From: Tanytarsus gracilentus
Lineage: Eukaryota > Arthropoda > Insecta > Diptera > Chironomidae
NCBI GenBank assembly: GCA_038502055.1
Contig: JAXRKN010000037.1
Location: forward strand, 2,976,001-3,040,000
Length of the DNA stretch: 64,000 nt
Direction of reading: 5' to 3'
Shown here: positions 1-13,889 of the stretch, piece by piece
How the letters are laid out: the number at the start of each line of letters is the position of its first letter
Position numbering within the stretch: position 1 is the stretch's first letter
Made by a program: the position numbers and the translations under genes
The notes under the pieces: generated by a model
The model's input: only the letters and a program-made list of their open reading frames with translations
Databases searched by the model: none
What the model was told of the DNA's origin: nothing

Positions 1-3000
1 TAGGTCGGGAATGAGATAAAAAAATTCTACGCTGCTAAAAAATTAACGACTTAAATTTTTGGATCTTAAATATATTTTTAAACATTTTTTTACTCACGCT
101 TCCATGTCTAACCTGTTGCGTTGGACAACAGATTACTGTGGAATGTACATAATAGGAGAGAAAATGCAACACAAGTGTATAAAATTTGCAGTAGCGAAGA
201 CAAATCGATGTCTCAGCTATAAATTTTAGCTTTTAATGCTACCGATAGACAACGCCTAATGCACACATGTAATTTTTTTCAATTTATGAATAACACCGAC
301 TCCACGAGAGAGAGGAGAAAAATCAACAAAAATTATAATGTATAAATTGGTGGAATAAATCATGCGAGGTACATGAGAAAGGTACAATTTTATGGAGCTT
401 AATTGGCAGTCAAATGAAAGAGCATATTTTAATCTCTCACAATAATTATTTTTATCTTCAAATATTTATGAGTTACACAAAAATTAAATTGTACACAAAA
501 ATTTACAACATTTAAAAAAATCAGTTCTAATTTTGTATGTTTGCAAAATCTCAACCACACAATCCCACAAATTGATTCATTAGTATCAATTAACATAATC
601 GCTAAATTATTCATCCACGTAAAGTTTAAGCTTGCGAAAAAAAGTAAAAATATACAAACTTGCTCCCCATATTCTCTTTTAATAGCGTCAGCAATTTCCA
701 TGGTAAATTCGTTAACATGTGCATGTATATAGAGATTAATTTGATTATATGGCAGCATAACTGTATTAAGAGAGAAGCCGAGATGGAGTAATTAAAACTC
801 TTAATGGTTTAATATCCTACATGGTGGCTTTTTTACTGGGAGGATAAATTGAGGATTTTAAAAAGTGTTTTTTTAAAAAATAAAATATTTTGAGTATGAA
901 AAATGATGAGCTTTAATTTTTTAAAAGTCATGCTTCAAAAATCTTTTGAAATTCCTCAATAATATCGTGTAAGTACGGTATAATTTCTTCATTCATGCAC
1001 ATCCGGTTTGACTCATATTGCACAGACGTGCATTCATGCTGCTCTTCTTTATCAGAAAAAGACGATGGAAGAAAAAAATCCGGCCACAAAATAAATTATC
1101 AGAAAACAGTAAAGCGCGGTGCAAGTAAAACAACCACGAGATCATTAATTATTCGGTCTCTTATATTGCCATAAAGCAGCAACAGTGCGGAACACGAAGT
1201 GAAATGGAATTTACCTTTTAACATTACAAATATGCATCTAGAACTTTGCCGCACTTTAGATGAATTTCAGCTCTGTTGCGCTGTAATTAAATGAGATTAT
1301 GATAGATGATGCTGAAAAGAGGAATTACGTGCCGTATTTTGTGATATTATAACGTAATTAACAATTAAATAAATTATTTTAAATTACATAGGGCGTTTAA
1401 ATATCAAGCAAATAAATAAATGGTAATTGCTTTAGTAAATTTACTGCATCTCTCTCGGCTGGATTCTAAGTTTGTTTTATACACACACAACAACTCACAT
1501 GGAGTGCACTTTGCGTGTTCATTTTCGCTCGACTTGCCCGAGAGAAATTTCTTTTTCTCACATTCGATGAGAAATTGCACAATTTTCAGTTAATGATGTC
1601 GTAGGCGTCATATAAAGATCAACTTTATTGTACATTTTTAAACTGCATTGATTGATCGTCATCATCGTCAATTCAATCTCGTCATTATTACCGACGTGGG
1701 TTTTCCGTATCGATTTCTTTAAACAGAATGTGAAAGGAAAAAGCAATTAACACGAGAAAGAGAAGATATAAATTGAGAATAAATAATAGCGAGATGATGT
1801 TGTCGAGAGAAAAGAATCGAGATGATGAACTAAATACAATCGAATGACTTCATTTTTAAATTGCAATTTTATTTCAATCAGAAAACTAAATTTAGTTCAT
1901 TTGCAATCATTTGGAATGTGAGAAGATAAAATTGTAACGGTTTTTTGAACTGAAAGTGAAAATCATAGGAAAATTTAATATCTTTCGAGGAATTAGAAAT
2001 TTTATCACACAATTAGTGAAGAAAACTCCGACAGTTAGTTTGTTGAGGAATTAAATTTTAAATTGATTCCATTTTGAACTTAGCTCTAATTTCTCATCAT
2101 CAAGTGCATAATAATTGCTCGCCTTTCTTAAGGCCAAAGCGATAAAAGAAGATAAAAATGCGAATAATGCGCTCCACATTAAATTATTCTTTCCTCTCAT
2201 TGCATTGCTAGTTTTATGATTTTGCAATTTAGTTTATGTGCCATTAAGGCAGTAATAAAGTTTTGTAACCGACAATTATGCAAGCAGCTTTTTATGATCC
2301 TTTTTCTACTGAATAGTTTCATGCGGCGCAACCGTATAATGAGCTTAAATGAATTGACAGTCAATTCAATCTTCATCAAGCTTCTGTCGTCGATCGAGGA
2401 ATTTTTTTAATTTAATTTGAGATCGCCGCAAAACTTTGACAGTGCATCGAATAAATTTAATTAGTCTTTTATTTAAATTTTTTATGATGCTTCGATATCG
2501 ATTAAAAAAAAAGGCTGCATTGGAATTTTAATTAATCATACGAACAACCAATTAAACCATCACGATTCGTCACTTTTTTTAATTCTTTTATTTCTCATGT
2601 CGCGCAAGAGAATTGAAGTCATGATTTCAATCTGTTACAGTAAAGAAATTAAAGTTAATTACATGGTTGTGAAATGCGCGGCGATGATATCTATCATGCA
2701 AAATCTAAAATTCTCTCTGCACCTTGAGAGGTTCACCGAAATCTTTTTTTATTCTAGCGAAATAATTCCCGGGAGCTCGAGACTCGCTAATCGTTCTCCT
2801 TTCCAACTGGGTGAGTCTCTCATGAGTGAATCTCCGGCCTTCGTTTTGATCAATCATTCGCTGTTATGTGTGCGCTCGCTCATGGAACTGATGTCAATTG
2901 ACGAATGATTCTGCATAATAAATAATTGTTGAAAATGATCACAAGCAAGAATGGAAGATGATTGCCGACTTGATCAAAAAGAATAAAGAGAGAAAATGAG

Positions 3001-5719
3001 ATTGAAACATGCGAAGAGAATTGAAATGGAATGTGATATGCCAATATCCAATTGACATTATGAGGAAATAAGAAGAGATAAATTTCTTTCTGATTCGTCG
3101 AAGGGGTCGACATGGATTTTGAGAAATAAATATTTGTTTTTATAACTCAACATGACACCACCTTAAACGTCACAAATTTATTTTTCACATTGCGACTTGA
3201 AATCAGATTTCGTGTAGCGATTCATTAAAATACAAAGGAGCCTCGAGAGTAGTTTTTTTGTGAGGCACAGAGCGCGCGCTCTATATGTACACGGAGAGAG
3301 ATTATGAGACTATTGCGAGGACAGAAGAATGACACAAATGTCGAGCTATGCCCATGGGGGATCATTAGTAACCGCTGCTGCTGCACAGATTCCATTTTAT
3401 GGTCTTTAATCAGCCTCCGCTGAAGATAAAAAATTCCTCTTTCGCATGTGTATACGTGGTCGAAGCACAATAACATGCAGTGTCTAATGAGATGGAAATA
3501 AATCAAGGATAAAAGCGCTCCTGGAACAACGTGAGGAAGCCGCGACTTGACTTATCACCAAACAAATCTTGCACAACATGCAATCGATCAACTTCCATCG
3601 ATAATTGCATGTGCGCGGATAAGAAATGCAAAAAGTGTTAAAAAGCATGAAAAATTCACATTCGAATTCGCATTCGCGGCAAGTCAGAACACACATTGAC
3701 TAGTACGCGTTCCCATTGCTCGTTATTAATTTCATTTATGAATATTTATTATCAATTTTTCTCGTTCATATGTTCGCCACATAATTTTCAACATAAAAAA
3801 AATGTTGTGTGTGCATGTGAACTCTTGTAAAATTTATTTGCAACATTTCTGCTGCAATGTAGTAAAAAAATGCCTTCGAGAAATGTTTATTGAAAAAATC
3901 GACAGGCAATCGACAGAATAAACGAAGGATTGAAAGGCATAGCAGCAGGTTGAGAGGGAAAATGAGAATATGAGAACTAAAATTAGTTGTTATGCAAATT
4001 TTACGCAAAAATTATTTTTTAAGAAAAAATTCCATCCCTTTGAGACTTTTTGATCTCTTTTAACATTCTCATCCTCATTCATTAATTTTGACATCAGAAC
4101 AGCTAAATTATGAAGAAGATCGAGGCATTCATTATACACACTCGTGACGTCACATGCGACAAGTCCATCCATCCACAATGCATACGATATTAAATGCATT
4201 CTCTCTCCAGAGAGTGCCCTCAAGCGAGTGTTAAATATCACATTCGTGAATGGAATATCAATAAAAAATGTCCAATAATTTATTCACAAAAAAAACTGTT
4301 CGCTCGCTTAAGAGCTGAATTTTCATTGCAGTTTTTTTCGCTGCACATCGGCTTGGAAATAAAAGTCGTAATTTTTTTGTATGTGTGCAGAAATGGGCAA
4401 TAAAATATGATATTAAGGCGAGAAAGATGGGAAAATGAAGACACTAAAGGAGAGCAACAACTCGATCTCTTCGGTCATAATGAATGTATATTTTTTTTCG
4501 GGTAGAAAAGAAAAATTTCTTCATTTTATCGAGTCGGTGGAATTTAAAGCCAATATTACACCGTGCGATTAATGTCTCGACTCGATAACACTTTTTTATC
4601 TCACGTGATCCACATGAATTATATTCGGGATAACACATTAAGATAAAATCCAATAAAAAGCGATGAAAGAGGATTAAAAAGTTTTTTTGTAGCACTTGTG
4701 TGTGCGGTTTTAATTATGAGAATGTTTCTTAAATAACACACTTTTTTATGGCATAATCAATAACAATATTTGCGGTTTAAAATTGCTGCAAAGATGAGGA
4801 AATTTATTAAAATGTTTGTTTTAGCCTTTTTTCTCTCGATTCATTCAACTGCAGTGGATATAAATCTTCCAATGATCAATTGCATTGAGGTCAATGTGAA
4901 ATCAATTTTTATTGCCACCTGCTGATGATCTTGCATAGTTTACTTTTTTATCATTTCACTTCTAGACCATGTTCTCGAGTTAATGATGTAGTTAAATGAA
5001 AAATTACCATGTGAAGCAACGGCAGAGTGCACTTGCAGGATGTTTTGCAATTTTTAGAAGAGTTTTAAAAAATTTAGAATAATTTTTTGCAAAATTTCTT
5101 TCATTTTCTCGCATTGGATAATTTATTTGAGTCGATGTCGTTGTGATAGAGAAATATGCGTTGAGCAATCGCGAAGCGAGAAAAAAATATGAAGCATTAA
5201 TTGAATAAAAACGAGCTGCAATTGCGCCACGATAAATGCACACTAAATGCCTTCATTTGCAATTGTAGCTCATTTCTCTCAGGCACCGCCATATATTTAT
5301 GCATTCATCATAGACATTAATTAACTCTCATTCCAGCGCTTTCGCGAGAGTTTGCATTGTAAGCCAATTATTTTTATCTCACGAGATAAAAAGAAGAAGG
5401 ATGGAAAAGGTTAAAAAGACTAGATTTAATTATTTGCTGCATTCAGCGTTCAATGATGATAGATTTATCACGAAAAAAAGTAATATATGGAGGTTAAATA
5501 TTAAGACTCAGACTTTTAAATTACCTTTTCAGCTCGATCGTGATTTTTAATTAAATAGGTGGGAAAAACTTTTGAAAAAAATTTGAAGAAGATTTTTTTG
5601 CTTATTTTAGGTCTATTGAGGGTTGGAAATTTTAAAATCATCCAAAAAAATTAAAAAAAGTACTTAAAATTTTTGAATATTTAAGGACTCGAACCTTTGT
5701 TTCATAAATTATCTCACAC

Positions 5720-5945
5720 TTTTTGCTCCGTTATTTATTTTTTCAACGTTTTCCCCGTGTTTTTGTTTTCTTGGTGTTTGTTTGTTTTTTTTTTCTTTTT
5801 CTTTTCTTTTTTTGTTGTGGTTTGATTGGGTTTGTGGCTAAAGTTGGTTTTGGCTCTGTTTATTTTTGTTGGGTCGCCCTAAGGACCGTCCGGGTATTTT
5901 TTTCATACAAATTTTTTCTGCGTGCCTATGTTTTTGGTCGTTTTT
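5720..5945. repeat. T/G-rich low-complexity stretch
   Basis: The plus strand is almost entirely T and G for about 130 bases, with long T runs broken by GG and GTG. It then passes into a more GC-rich piece with a short self-complementary core (GGACCGTCC near 5884). An open frame of 74 codons crosses it, but its Phe/Val/Leu-rich translation only reflects the base bias. The composition differs from both flanks, so it may be the edge of a degenerate inserted element. I found no clean terminal repeats. Confidence 0.4.
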
Positions 5946-5950
5946 GAGGA

Positions 5951-6007
5951 ATGTCCATCATGGTCGGCCAGGAGTGCCACCTATGTCCATTTTTCAGAAC
6001 TATGGGG
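5951..6007 (-). repeat. Dispersed repeat, copy 1 (core shared with 41.5 kb)
   Basis: On the minus strand this reads as a GTGGCACT-CTGGCC-CCATGATGGACATTC core preceded by a CTGAAAAATGGACAT flank. The same arrangement appears twice on the plus strand at 41449-41640. The core includes the near-palindrome GTCCATGATGGAC. Three copies in one window suggest a repeat family that is common in this genome. It has no coding capacity. Confidence 0.6.
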
Positions 6008-9000
6008 TACTAATCTAAGACAGCGGAGCTATTGGAAATGGCAACGCCGTTTGCAGACCCATCTTGTTTTAAAATTACTTTGAGTAATGAGGTTTATTTA
6101 TCACTTTCATAAGTGCAAAATTGAAAAATCTAAATTTACTGTAAAGCTAATCTTTACATCATCATAAAAGACTGCAAAAGTCATGTAATGCACACACACA
6201 CATGATGAGATAAGAAGAAAAATCTCATTTTCTCTTTCCAATTTGCAATAAACTGACAACTCTCTACTGCAGCAACCTAATATCGTCACTTGCATTATCT
6301 TCGATGTGCATAATATGGAAAAAGAATGAGCTGCGTTATGCATGTGAACATTATCAACCATTATTCATCTCTCTCTCTCTCACCGAGAGTATTACAATGT
6401 GCGAACAGAGATGATGATAAATATTCTTCTATCATTATTATTAGCCGGGGTTGTGAGTGAAGAAGCTTCTGTGTGTAAAAAATTTATTATTTATTTGCAT
6501 TTCTGCATGCGACCGAGCATAAATATTTTTCACTTCATTGTTGTAACAATGTTGTCGAGTTGGATGAACATGTATAGAGAAATATGTCTTAATCCATTGC
6601 ACATTTGCACTTCCACAAAATAATACTGTGATAAGCATTGAATTGAAGATTTTATAATGAACATTCACAAAATTTTACTCCATGACAATGCCAGATGAGG
6701 ACAATGTAAAGTCGCATGTTTGTTGTGCTGAAATTCAATACCGAAAAATTGAACTTCACTGCAGTAAAGTGGTCTGTCTGGATTCGTTCATGTATTATTG
6801 AAAGTATTAGTCCTCGATGTATCGATTGCAGCAACGTCTAGCCACAAGTGTCCCACGACAACCTCGTTCAAATTTGCCGTGAAAAGCTTAGTGAACGACA
6901 AAGTGGAAAAAGGGAAGATTTTCGACCACAACAATGTTTTTGCCACAAATTAATAGTGACTCAAATGCGGTCTTTCTCTCTGTTGCTCGCTCTACACACA
7001 CAAACACGAGACATCCGAGAAAGAATTTCAATAAACCGCAAACATTTCCCAAAGTCAATCAAGCATCTCATCATGCACGTTCGACGCTGGAATTTCTATT
7101 TCTCTTCACTTGACCTTCTTCTCATCTGATCGTTTGTTTGCTATGCAGCTCTCATTCAGATATATCTCGAACTCTTTTGCACAAAACATACACATGAAAA
7201 TGCAAATAGCCATCGGGATATTGTTTGATTTTGGTTTATAGTTTCTTCCTCTCTTTTACTGGTTATTTTTCAATATATTTTCGAAACCACCAACTAAGCT
7301 TTTGAAGAATTTTAATTTCTTTGCCATTTGGGCGATTTTTTGCTGCTCTCTTTTTTGTATTAGTTGCTTTTGGTATGTGCACGCTCTTATTAACTTTTTC
7401 GGGGAAAAATGAACATCGCGGGCATGTTAGAGTTATTTTTTAAAGTGAATTTTCCGGTGAGATTTTTTTTGAAAGAGAAATTTCAAATCAAACATTTTTA
7501 ATTGAAGTCAATTACCTTAAAAATTGTGTAAATTTTCAGTAATTTATTTTCAACTCGTTGACCGCGACATTAAGTGAAATTACAGTGGATAGAAGGAATT
7601 ACTTCACATTTCGAGCATGCATGTACGTACACGATATCTTCTCATTTTTTTCGTGTCATCATGCAACAACAGCGGCCTTTTTTGCACAGCACTCTCTCTC
7701 TCTCATTCCACCGATGTTCATCCAAATTTATTACAAAATCCATTCCATTACGCTACCAAAAAAAATACAGAATAAATTCGGTGGGATAAAGTCATTGCCG
7801 AGCGCACAAAAAATGCACGCACATGGTCGCGTAAAACGGAGAGAGGGTGAGGCATCAGCATGAAAAATCTCTCGCTTTAAATTTACATACATAAACATCA
7901 AAGGAATTTCGTAATTAAATGTCGATTAAAGCTTGCGCTTCAATGGAAAATTGTGCAGTCACATGACGCTGGAATTAATTACAATGCGTGGCGAAAACTC
8001 TCATGTGGATTTGAATTTCATGGGTTTTTCGGTGCTCTCTACAAAATAATACGATATCAAATTCAAAATTGTAAATTTCGCAAATGGGATTGAATTTAAA
8101 TTTTATGCGGAAATTTGTCAATTTAAGCAGAGAAATTTTATTTCGATGATTTTTGATGTCGCCGGTAGATTATGGTTGATGTCGGCTGAAAGTTGATTGC
8201 GAATGACAAGGGATGAAATTATTTCAATAAATCGGATCAAAAATTTTAAAATCTTATTTATTTGTAATTAGGTAAATTTAAAAGTTCACTGCACGTAACC
8301 GTGCGGTAAGGCGCTTTGCATTTTAATTATTTTTGACCGTGATTAATTTTAATCCTTGACGCTTGCCAATGGCTGTTGGAAGTTGATGAAAAAATGCTTT
8401 CTTCTCAACATCAACATGAAATGTGCAACCGCACATCGAGATTAAAAAATTCTTTTCTTGGTCGAGGAAAAAATTCTCAACAATGCAATGAGAAATATTT
8501 TTTAATTTTGCTCTGCTTTGCATAAATTTGTAATTAAAAATTCCTCGAAATTATTTGCAATGGCTATTGTTGAAAAATTATTTATAAAATCCCTTTTATA
8601 TCCCATGAAAATGTAATGAAATTGTCTGTGAGCTTGTAATGCGAAAAAGATTTATGGAAGCATGAAAAACTAACGATGCACTCGAAAAAAAAATATATGT
8701 GAACAATAAGCTTTAAGGGATGATGTTGTGAAGTCCACTTCTGGTCGTTGTAAGCTCCAGCAACCTTAAATGTAGTCTAGCCGGGGCAGATTTTGTGTGA
8801 CAGCAATGCATTGTGGGAGGATTTGTTTTATCTTGATGGACAATGCACTGAGAAAAAATGAATTCTAAATTTTAGGGATGGAAACGTGATCTGTATTCGT
8901 ACTCAAGAAACAGATTTTTCTCATTAGCGGCTAATGATTTCCCAATAAATTACCAGAAAAAAGTCAGTCATTAGCGACATGAACTATGTACAACTTCTGT

Positions 9001-11166
9001 AAATGATTAAATGCCTCACGTAATATTTTTTTCAACCACATTACTCTGCATGGTAATTTAATTAAATATGTTCTTCTTCTTATTCTCATTACCTCCTTGT
9101 GATTATTTTTCCTCTCTAAATTGAAAGCTCACATGCGAAGTTTTTTGCTCTCACACTGAGCACTCTATGTAGTTGACTACATGAGACATGAATTTAATTA
9201 TATGTAACAAGAACAAATGGTGATGCAATTCTGCTGCGCCACGATTTGTAAGGCTTTAAGGTTCTCTCGAACTGAAACATCTCAGTTTTGTTGCCAGCAC
9301 ACTAAAAAACAAACAAGCGATGTGTGTAATTAATATTATTTATTTTTTTAGTCTCGTATCATTCGAGCACTTTTTTCTCACTCGCATTCTGCCACGCTTT
9401 GACGCGAGTCGTGATGTATTGCGAGAGCTTAAAGAAGAAAAGCAAATAAATTTATTTGTGTATGAGTTCACAGAATGCCAAAAGTGGGCAGACATTTCAA
9501 TATTTTAAAGGATTTTCGATTTTCATGAAATATTTTTTTTGTCAAAACTTTAAATTTGCAACCCTTGTTAGATAAAAATGACAAACCGAAAAAATCACAG
9601 CATTTGCATTTAATTTAAAGCGAAAAATTTGTAAATATTATGTTTCGGCAAACATTTGCTGTGAAATATTCGCGACACATAAAAGCGAGAGAGAGTGCAC
9701 GATGTGACAATGGCGTAAAAAATTAAGCTCTCATCGCAATAAATTGTTCATTATTATTGGCAGATGTAGAGGAGAGCGAAAGGCGAATGGTCAAGCTCTC
9801 AATAGGAGGGCAATTGATTTTTTGTCTTTTTTTTGCATTTCTGCATTTTAAGAGCGAATTTCAAAAGCAGTTCACCGACTCCGATGTCTTGAAGGTTCCA
9901 TATGGGGACATTTTTCTCCTTGATGTCATTAAATTTTACCACTTTCTGCATATTTAATGAAGATCTGCGTCCAAAAGCGTAAAAAATTACTCTCTCGAGT
10001 CTGTCTCGAGTTGAGACTTGAGATTGTAAAATTAAACTTTTTAATGTCGTCAATAAAATTCACTTAAGGATATTGCAAAGTGGCAACTGATTTCATACTC
10101 TGGCATTTTTGGTGAGAATGTGAACTTTGACATTGCATTTGAGGACGGTAGAAGTTTTATAATGAAATTTTATGCGACACTTTTGTACCAGCTTATGGAA
10201 ACTCTTGAACTCATTGAAATATTTTATAAAATATCTCTATTGAGAATTAAATTTTTGATATTTTTGTGAAAATATTTCTCAAAGATTTAATGCAAAAGTA
10301 ATAAAAATCAGAAATCAGTTAATGAAGTTATTTAAAATCAGATTTCAACCTCCACAAATATCTTTCCAAATGCTATTAAGCAAATTCCTAAACTATTACG
10401 AACTTTCCCCTTTCTCGATGCATATTTCGTTAAACATAGAGAAAGTTTTCTCAGCAACAACCACAGAGATGTTGATAAGTTAGAGATTTCCTAGTTTGAG
10501 AGAATAAAATAAGCATAAAATTGCGATAAAATTTAGTGTTGAAAGACTTTTTGCACCCTCAAAATAGAATTCAATTTGTGATGAAAATTTTCCTTTCATG
10601 GATGGCTGATGAAACTCGAATTGAAGGGGTTGAAAAGATTCTTTTATGTGTCAAGATGTTGCAAAGCCCCAATCGATGATATTGCAATTTTTTTCAACGT
10701 GCGATTCAAGCAAATTTCGAATAATGATGTAGATATCTTTAGATCCGACCCATAGCTTCTTCCTCTTCATCACATACACTCGAAAAGTTTGAAATAAATC
10801 ACGGATAAGAAGTTGAGGGAGGTAAAATGCTCTTTGAGGGTTGGCACCGGTTGGTTGAATCGAACAATAAAGACTCATAAATCGTTTTGTATCCGTTTAA
10901 AAATCCATAAATTTCTTTCCGACCGATAGAGAGAACAAAAGACAGCACACATTCTCATAAAATTTAATTTTTAAGGATGAACACGGAAAAAAGTTTCTTC
11001 CATCCTTAAACAGATGTAATTTATTGTTCAAAAAGGAGGAGAATTTTGTTTCTATAAAAGAATTTATGGTGCTTTCACTTAAGAAACTTGAAATAAAAAT
11101 CAGTTGTTGTCGCAAAATATTTTCATCCCCCCTCAATTTTTCTTATATTACACTCAAATTTATGTT

Positions 11167-11990
11167 GTTACACTTAGAGGTTGGGGATACACCGGTTTTT
11201 GAAATTTCGGTATTCCGGTATTGAAAAGCTAAAATACCGGTTTCCCGGGATACCGAACGGTATTCAAATAAAAGTCAAATAATTTAATTTTAACACTTCG
11301 TGTTCGTCATTTTTATTTATTTTATGAATTTTACTAAAAGAGTAAATACTAATCATGATGCTTAAAAAAATGTTTAAAAAAAATAAGAGCATTAACATTT
11401 TTATCGCTTAAAGAACTTCGTTTTTTTGAGACAAAATTGCCTGAGTTGGAAAAGGTTCGCTCTGGTGCCACTGACGTCGCTTGAATTGTTAATAGGGCAG
11501 AAAATAGCTTCTGAAGGGTTGGGGTTTTGACTTTAAATATTTTTATTGACAGATACGGAGACACGTGATTTTTGATACGACTTTATTTTTTTCGTTCTCA
11601 AACAGTTTTACTAACTAAACTTGAACTTTTTCCAATAGTAAATAAAATCGTTTATTTAATTTGATAAAATTAGAACATGTTATATAATTTTATGACATAA
11701 ATTTAATTGAAATATTAATTTGATTTGATGATAAACAAAAATGAATAAGTGTGCATCAGTCCATCAGATGTTCAATTTTTGAGAGATACCTTGAGATTTC
11801 TCTCTCAGCATGCTCTTGAAGATTGCTCAATTATTTTTTTTCAAAATAACGATAAAAAAATTTAAGATTTGATAATTTGTTAATACCGGGATACCGAAAT
11901 TTTTTTTACGGGATTCCGGTGTTGAAATCTGAACGGTATTTACCGGTGAATACCGAAACCGGTACACCGGCCCCAACCTCTAGTTACACT
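11167..11990 (-). mobile_element. Internally deleted hAT DNA transposon with 8-bp target duplication
   Basis: The element proper is 11175-11982 (808 bp). Both ends begin TAGAGGTTGGGG when read inward, forming terminal inverted repeats that continue into ACCGGT-rich, GGTATACCGG-like subterminal motifs. It is flanked by a perfect 8-bp direct repeat, GTTACACT, at 11167-11174 and 11983-11990. Eight-base duplications are the signature of the hAT superfamily. The only coding remnant is the transposase C-terminus on the minus strand (listed separately). About 800 bp is far too short for a full hAT transposase, so this is an internally deleted, non-autonomous copy. The intact target duplication suggests it is not very old. 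Confidence 0.93.
11349..11564 (-). pseudogene. hAT transposase C-terminal dimerisation domain, remnant
   Basis: This is a 71-codon open frame ending in a stop, inside the 11175-11982 transposon. It contains ATSVAPERTFSNSGNFVSKK followed by RSSLSDKNVNALIFF. That matches the conserved hAT C-terminal (dimerisation) pattern: a TSV-x-x-ER-x-FS-x-x-G core, then basic residues and a leucine-rich helix. The N-terminal zinc finger and the RNase-H-like catalytic core are absent, so the product cannot be an active transposase. There is no convincing start codon; the frame simply begins where upstream sequence was lost. Confidence 0.85.
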
Positions 11991-13889
11991 TTCCTTTTTT
12001 GTCTTTCATAACGATGTTGAAAGGAAATCGGTGGGGAGAAGAATGGAGCTAGGAAAAATCTTTGAGTTTTGCTTAAATTATAATATTCTGTTTAAAGTGA
12101 TTCGGTGAAGGGTTTTTTGTAAGAAAATCTTAAATAAATTTTACACTTTTTATAAAGAAAATAAAGAAAATCTTACAAAATATTCTTCAAATTCCTCCAC
12201 AATATTTAATTTTGAAAATTGCCTTGACGATTGCAATGCGTCGTCACGAAATAGAAAGAAAAAAAGAAGAAAGGATGAACAACTGTAAATGGAGATGGAG
12301 GAATTTAGTCTAAAATGTGACATAGATCCCCCTAGCATTTTCAACAAGAGCTCAAGCATGATTTTGCTGTCAGAATAAATTTAGAGAAAACGGAAGAGGA
12401 AGTGCGAAGGCATTAGAGGCACCTGATTGTGTGTGTGAAGGAATTTTTCTCTCGCAAAAAGACACTTTAAGAAAATATTTTCACATTCCACACGATTTAT
12501 TAAAAAAAGTTCACCCTCGCATTTAACGGACATTTAATGCCTTCGAGCGAGGTCGTGGAGAGCTGTTTTTGGGGTCAGAGGATGAATAAAATTTTTCCCT
12601 TATTTTCTCTCGAAATATTTTTTATTGAAAATTCTTCACTTTGTTTATGTTACATGAAGAATTTCTCTCTTGAGTGAAAGGCCGCACATCGATGTCTTTA
12701 AGTGGATTTGTTTGCTTTACAAAACAAAAAGAATTTTTCCATTAAATGCAAATTTTTCATCCTCAATTTAACAATTTAACAACATTACGACTAATTACCC
12801 GAGCAACAGCAAAAAAAGTTTTTCCACAATTTCGACGATGGAGGTATATAGCATCTGAAAATTTAATAAAACAATTTTACTTTGATGATGAGAGCATAAT
12901 TGAGTTGGAATTTTTATTATATGCGGTCGAATATGTTTCCGGAAGAGAATTTTTCTCTCTTGCCATGCCACATCATAATTAAATTAAAACGAAACTCGAA
13001 CACATTTTCCGCTCCATAAATTCCAGACGCATATCTTCCCCGCAATCGAGACATAATTTCTCTCTCTCTCCCTTCTTATGCTCTTCCTCCTTTTTCGTTC
13101 TCAAAATTGCATAATTTTTATTCCTCCTCCTTTTAAATTTTTTTTGATTCTTCTTAATATGAGTGCAAGGGTTGATAAATTATTTTACAAGACTGAAATT
13201 TTATAAGCTATTAAATTTTCTAAATTTAAAACAAAAGTTTTTCACTCCTCGAAACCTTTTATTTTCTCATGTCAATGGTAATAAAGAAGTAAAAGGAACT
13301 TCTCAAGTTTATAAATTTTTATCGCTAAATAAAATCTTCTTGCGCATGAAATTCTTTCACAATTCTTTGATGGAATCGCATCAAGATTGTAATAAATTCT
13401 TTTTTCGGCATTTAGCAATTATTTGCGAGAGCCCACTCATGATTTTGTCATTTATCTTTGCGATCGAGAAGAATTTGCGGAATGTCTCATTTTGTAATGT
13501 GAGACTTATTCACGATGTTTATTTTTATTGCACATGTAAACCATTCTCGAACCATTAATATTGATTACTCATAATATACACGCGATATATTGTGCATTTT
13601 TTCATCTCATATATGTGCCTGCATTGAGGGGTTGGGTTTGCAATTAAGTTTATTGATTGACTGACTGCTAAACGGTTTCAATTTATTGTATTTTATATTG
13701 TGAGAGTTTTTTGAATTCAAAAAATTTATGCAAATTATTTTTTGAGGTTATCGAGGTGAATTGAAAGTTTTTTTTTATTGAGAAACTTTTTTAACGAAAT
13801 TGAGATTTTTTCAGTTAAACTGTAAAATATTTTATGTTTAATTCTTTAGATTGTTTAATTATAATTTGAATTTTTATTATAATTTTAGT
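11991..13889. other. Intergenic region upstream of the first SH2 gene
   Basis: AT-rich sequence without a supported gene. An open frame at 13163-13558 (131 codons) is the longest, but its Phe/Lys/Asn/Ile-rich translation shows no recognisable motif and I treat it as chance. The part nearest 13890 should hold the promoter and 5' untranslated region of the SH2 gene. A splice-acceptor-like AG lies at 13887-13888, directly before its ATG, so a non-coding first exon further upstream is possible. Confidence 0.5.

Larger units (their letters stand above)
1..11166. other. Gene-poor AT-rich region
   Basis: No coding region is supported here. All open frames are short, show no recognisable domain, and lie in AT-rich sequence. 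Scattered short GAGA/CTCT tracts occur, for example near 6370 and 7690. Visible exceptions are a T/G-rich stretch at about 5720-5950 and one copy of a dispersed repeat at 5951-6007, both listed separately. The stretch could be intergenic or part of a large intron of a gene outside the window; the sequence does not decide this. Confidence 0.6.

Noticed and set aside
5680..5702. Minus-strand AAGGTTCGAGTCCTT resembling a tRNA T-arm / pol III B box
   Set aside because: No acceptor stem, anticodon arm or A box can be placed at tRNA spacing; likely chance.
13163..13558. 131-codon open frame before the SH2 gene
   Set aside because: Phe/Lys/Asn/Ile-rich translation typical of AT-rich non-coding DNA; no signal peptide, domain or splice context.
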